Below are positions 60,601 through 64,000 of a stretch of DNA of 64,000 nucleotides, piece by piece. The translations under genes and the position numbers were made by a program. The notes beneath the pieces are model-generated. The model searched no databases and was not told the origin of the DNA. It saw only the letters and a list, made by a program, of their open reading frames with translations. How positions within the stretch are numbered: the first letter of the stretch is position 1; each line of letters starts with the position of its first letter. Source of the DNA: Monilinia fructicola (lineage: Eukaryota; Ascomycota; Leotiomycetes; Helotiales; Sclerotiniaceae); assembly GCA_008692225.1 (NCBI GenBank), contig VICG01000011.1, positions 2,271,010 to 2,335,009 of the forward strand, in the 5' to 3' direction.

Positions 60601-63600
60601 TATATTTTAAAATAAGTAGGCTAATTTTGTTTAAACGTAATAAACTATTGTGGGTATATTTATATTGAATTCTTATTAGTTTAATTCTCATTAAATATAA
60701 ATGAAACTTTTTAAAAGGTAATACTTTAATAACTATTCTATAAATTTTTTCGTAGGTTATTATTGGTGATGGTCTATTTCGATAGAGGGGGTGGTGATCT
60801 GCGAAAAAAATTTGAATTAGCTATTATTAGAATTCCTTTGAATTTTGAAATATTTTTAATTTTGAAAATAGTATCTTATTAATATTTATTCAAATTTTCT
60901 AAATTTGAAATCTATTTTCGATTATCTTTTATATTAATAGGTTTATATAAATTGAAATATTAGTGGTATATAAATAATTGTATCAAATAATATAAAGTAA
61001 TATATTATTTTTTTAATTTAATTGATTAATCAAAAAATTTAACAAAAATTCATTTTATTATAAAATTTTATTATAAAATAATAATTTTAATAATTATTTT
61101 ATAAATTTTTTTGTAAGCTATTATTAATGATAGTTTGTTTTAATATAAGGGATAGTAATTTGTAAAAAATAGTTAAATCGATTATTATTATTAATTTACT
61201 TAAATATTTAACATAATTTAAAAATTTAAAATTATATATTATAAAAATTGATTTAAATTTTTTATATATAAAATTTATTTTAAATTATTTCAAAAATTAA
61301 AGGATTTATGTATATTTTAATATATTAATATTTTAATAGTAAATAAAATAAAGCTATTTTAACAAAAGGATAATAGCTTAATAAAATATTTATTTTTATT
61401 CAAATTTATTTTTACTTTTATTAGTTTTAATCTTTATATAAATTAAAAATTTAAAAGATTATATAATAAAAATTTATTTAAAATTTTATATATATATAAT
61501 TTATATTAAATTATCTTTAAAATTAAAGGATTTATATTAGTTTGAATTATTAATTATAAAAAAAGTAACTAGTTAAAATAATAGAGAATAATAATATTTC
61601 GAAAATAAGATATTTTAAATATTATTCTTAATATATTTATATTAATTCAATTTTATATTATAAAAATCCAAAAAAAGCTAATATCAAATTAAAATAATTA
61701 AGGGGGTTTATAATATTTTTCAAAATCTCTAAATTCGAATTATTTATTATAAAGGTATAATATATATATTAAAATAAATAAGCTAATTTGTTTAAATATA
61801 ATAAATTGTTATAAGTATATTATACTAATTCTATTAATTTAATTTTATTAAGTATAAATGAAATTTTTTAAGAAATAATACTCTAGTAAAAGATAAGGGT
61901 ATCCTAATTGCATTATTGATAATTGATTAATAATACAATTTGTATATTCTATTGTATATATATGTTAACATTTGATTTAATCCTAGGTTTAAAGTAACTC
62001 TTATAGGGATTAAAAAAAGAAAATAGCTTTTTAATAACTATTCTATAAATTTTTTTCGTAAACGGGTATCATTACCGATAATGGCTTATTTTCGATAGAG
62101 AAGTGGGTAACCCACGTTTATAAAAAATAATTAAATTAGTTATTATTATAATTCGCTTTAAATTTTAAGATATAATTTAAAAATTTAAAATTATAGTATT
62201 ATAAAACTTTATTAAATTTCATTTAAATTTTCTGAATTTGAAATCTATTTTCGATTATTTTTTATATTGATCAATTTATATAGGATTAAAATATTAATAA
62301 TATATAGATAATTGTATCGAATAATATAAAATAATATATTATTATTATTTTAATTCAATTTATTAATTAAAAAATTCAATAAAAATTTATTTTATTATAA
62401 AATCTTATAATAAAAATAATAATTTTAATAATTATTCTATAAATTTTTTTGTAAACTATTATTAATAATAATTTGTTTTAACAAAAGTAATAATAGCCTA
62501 CAAAAAATAATTTAATCAATTACTATTATAATTTGTTTAAATATTAATATAAATCTAAAAATTTAAAATCATATATTATAAAAATTAATTTAAATTTTTT
62601 TATATATAAAATTTATTTTAAATTATTTCAAAAATTAAAGAATTTGTATGGATTTAATATATTAGTATTTTAATAATATGTAAAATAAAACCATTTCAAT
62701 AAAGGAAAAGTAACTTAATAAAATATTATTTTTATTTTTATTAACTTCAATTTTTATATAAATTAAAAATTTAAAAAACTATATAATAAAAATTTATTTA
62801 AATTTTATATATATATAATTTATATTAAATTATTTTTAAAATTGAAGGATTTATATTAATTTGAATTATTAATTATAAAAAAGTGATTAACTAAAATAAT
62901 ATAAAATAATAATATTTCAAAAAAAATAAGATATTTTAAATATTATTCTTAATATATTTATATTAATTTAATTTTATATTATGAAAATCCAAAAAAAAGC
63001 TAATATCGAATTAAAATGATTGAAAGGCTTTATAATATTTTTCAAAATCTTCAAATTCAAATTATTTATTATAAAAGTATAATATATATTTTAAAAATAA
63101 TAAGTTAATTTATTTAAATATAATAAATTGCTATAAAATATATTTATATTGATTTTATTGGCTTAATTCTTTTAGGTATAAATGCAATTTTTAAAGGGTA
63201 ATACCGTAGTAAAAAACAAGGGTATCCTAATTGTATTATTAATTTAATTAGTAATACAATTTGTAATCCTTTGTATATATGCTAATCTTTGATTTGTTGG
63301 ACCCAATAATTTTTAACCAAGGACGAAAAGCCTTATTTTACGTTAGTATATATAAGTTCGGCTATAAATGATAAAATAAAGAATATATTTCATATTCTAA
63401 ATAGTTACATTTGGATATTTCTTTTCTTTTTTTAATTTTTAATTTTTAAATTATTATTTATATTAAATATTATTTTAATTATTATAATTTATTAATAATA
63501 TTCTATTAATTATTACTATAATTATTATTTATTATTATTTTCCATTATTATAATTATTAATAATATTTTATTAATTATTATTATTATTACTTTTATAATT

Positions 63601-63690
63601 ATTAATAATATCGATATTAAGTTAATAATATTTTCTTCATTATTATTAAAATTATTAATAATATTTAATATTAATATATTTAAAATGAAA
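57680..63690. repeat. RIP-eroded subtelomeric tandem array (units about 1.2-1.5 kb)
   Basis: No gene after the cyclase. At least four degenerate copies of one unit can be followed by the marker AAAAAAAGCTAATAT at about 58953, 60502, 61667 and 62990, each followed by a CTTTATAATATTTT segment. A second marker, AATAACTATTCTAT, recurs near 58193, 58385, 59879, 60727, 62034 and, decayed, at 61090 and 62430. After it the best copies keep a GC-rich core such as GGGCTACCACCGGTGGTGGCC, then TTCGATAGGGGGG. Other copies show the same core with C-to-T and G-to-A changes. Composition is otherwise extremely AT-rich, as after RIP. Confidence 0.8.
59093..59807. mobile_element. Miniature LTR element (TRIM-like), 715 bp, inserted in the tandem array
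   Basis: Two direct repeats, 59093-59286 (194 bp) and 59613-59807 (195 bp), align end to end and share phrases such as GGCCTTRAAGCCRATACCC. The intact copy starts TGTAAC and ends CCA (TG..CA); the other ends in TTA, as from a C-to-T change. The direct target duplication CTTTA is at 59088-59092 and 59808-59812. Removing the element rebuilds the array sequence seen in the other copies (TAAATTGCT...AAATATATTTATATT). The internal part is only 326 bp with no ORF, too short for retroviral genes, so it is a non-autonomous miniature or a deleted retroelement. The right LTR is less AT-eroded than the left. Confidence 0.8.
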
Positions 63691-63696
63691 GTATTA

Positions 63697-63858
63697 ACCC
63701 CGTAGGGGTAACCGCTATAGGGATTGGGAAAAGAAAATACCCCCCGACTAGGGTAACCGCTCCAGGGATTAGGAAAAGAAAATACCCCCGACTAGGGTAA
63801 CCGCTCCAGGGACTAGGAAAAGAAAATACCCCCCGTAGGGGTAACCGCTATAGGATTT
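63697..63858. repeat. Four 45-bp telomere-proximal units in A-B-B-A order
   Basis: Four consecutive units ending in GGAAAAGAAAATA (the last truncated). The outer two read CCCCGTAGGGGTAACCGCTATAGG, the inner two CCCCGACTAGGGTAACCGCTCCAGG. The common core GGGTAACCGC and the flanking CCCC..GGGG symmetry are intact, although everything to the left is AT-eroded. The core resembles binding sites of Myb-type telomere/boundary factors (Reb1/Tbf1 class), which is inference. Confidence 0.85.
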
Positions 63859-63866
63859 TAAAAAAG

Positions 63867-64000
63867 TAGGGTTAGGCTTAGGGTTAGGGTTAGGGTTAGG
63901 GTTAGGGTTAGGGTTAGGGTTAGGGTTAGGGTTAGGGTTAGGGTTAGGGTTAGGGTTAGGGTTAGGGTTAGGGTTAGGGTTAGGGTTAGGGTTAGTTAGG
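63867..64000 (+). repeat. Telomere, (TTAGGG)n, G-rich strand reading towards the chromosome end
   Basis: About 22 TTAGGG units running to the last base; one TTAGGC variant at 63872-63877 near the proximal edge and a shortened TTAGTTAGG at the very end. The orientation shows this is a right chromosome end. The standard fungal telomere repeat is TTAGGG. Confidence 0.98.

Noticed and set aside
57680..63690. Searched for a telomere-linked RecQ-type helicase remnant
   Set aside because: No legible helicase motif in any frame after the AT erosion.

Overview
The window is the right-hand end of a fungal chromosome: it runs from gene-dense sequence at the left to a TTAGGG telomere at 63867-64000. Genes have short introns (mostly 42-109 bp, GT..AG). 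The protein repertoire is that of a filamentous ascomycete: a secreted large-subunit catalase, GH31 alpha-glucosidase, DOMON-cytochrome b561, Pth11/rhodopsin-type membrane protein, S6K-like AGC kinase, two P450s and a plant-type diterpene cyclase. Long blocks of extremely AT-rich, ORF-free DNA look like RIP (repeat-induced point mutation) isochores. The protein style suggests a leotiomycete of the Sclerotiniaceae (Botrytis/Sclerotinia group), but this is an impression and was not tested by a search.

Layout. 1-28 kb is the chromosome-arm part: 3' end of a nuclear-looking gene (1-995), a small secreted protein (3896-4401), a 215-aa protein (6322-6969), a large C2H2/SH3/membrane protein (7628-11924), DOMON-b561 (13762-15351), alpha-glucosidase (16052-19033), catalase (23506-25970) and a zinc alcohol dehydrogenase (26260-27496). 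At 28-31.7 kb lie two decayed DNA transposons, each with good terminal inverted repeats and a TA target duplication around an AT-rich interior. From 32 to 39 kb there are a metallo-beta-lactamase (lactonase type), an S6K-like kinase and a Rossmann-fold protein.

40-58 kb looks like the remains of a subtelomeric terpenoid gene cluster: an ent-kaurene-oxidase-like P450, a second P450, a glutathione transferase, a rhodopsin-family membrane protein and a bifunctional-type copalyl diphosphate/kaurene synthase. The synthase reads through only if four single-base shifts are accepted (two extra bases, two missing). With those it is exactly in frame and 963 codons long, so it is probably a young pseudogene or a locally mis-assembled intact gene. 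The membrane protein gene also seems to carry one shift. A kaurene-type pathway (cyclase, then P450 oxidation) is inferred from gene content only.

57.7-63.7 kb is a RIP-eroded tandem array (unit about 1.2-1.5 kb) whose best copies keep a GC-rich palindrome around CACCGGTG. One copy has been interrupted by a 715-bp miniature LTR element (194/195-bp LTRs, 5-bp duplication CTTTA). Next to the telomere are four 45-bp units in an A-B-B-A order, then about 22 TTAGGG repeats.
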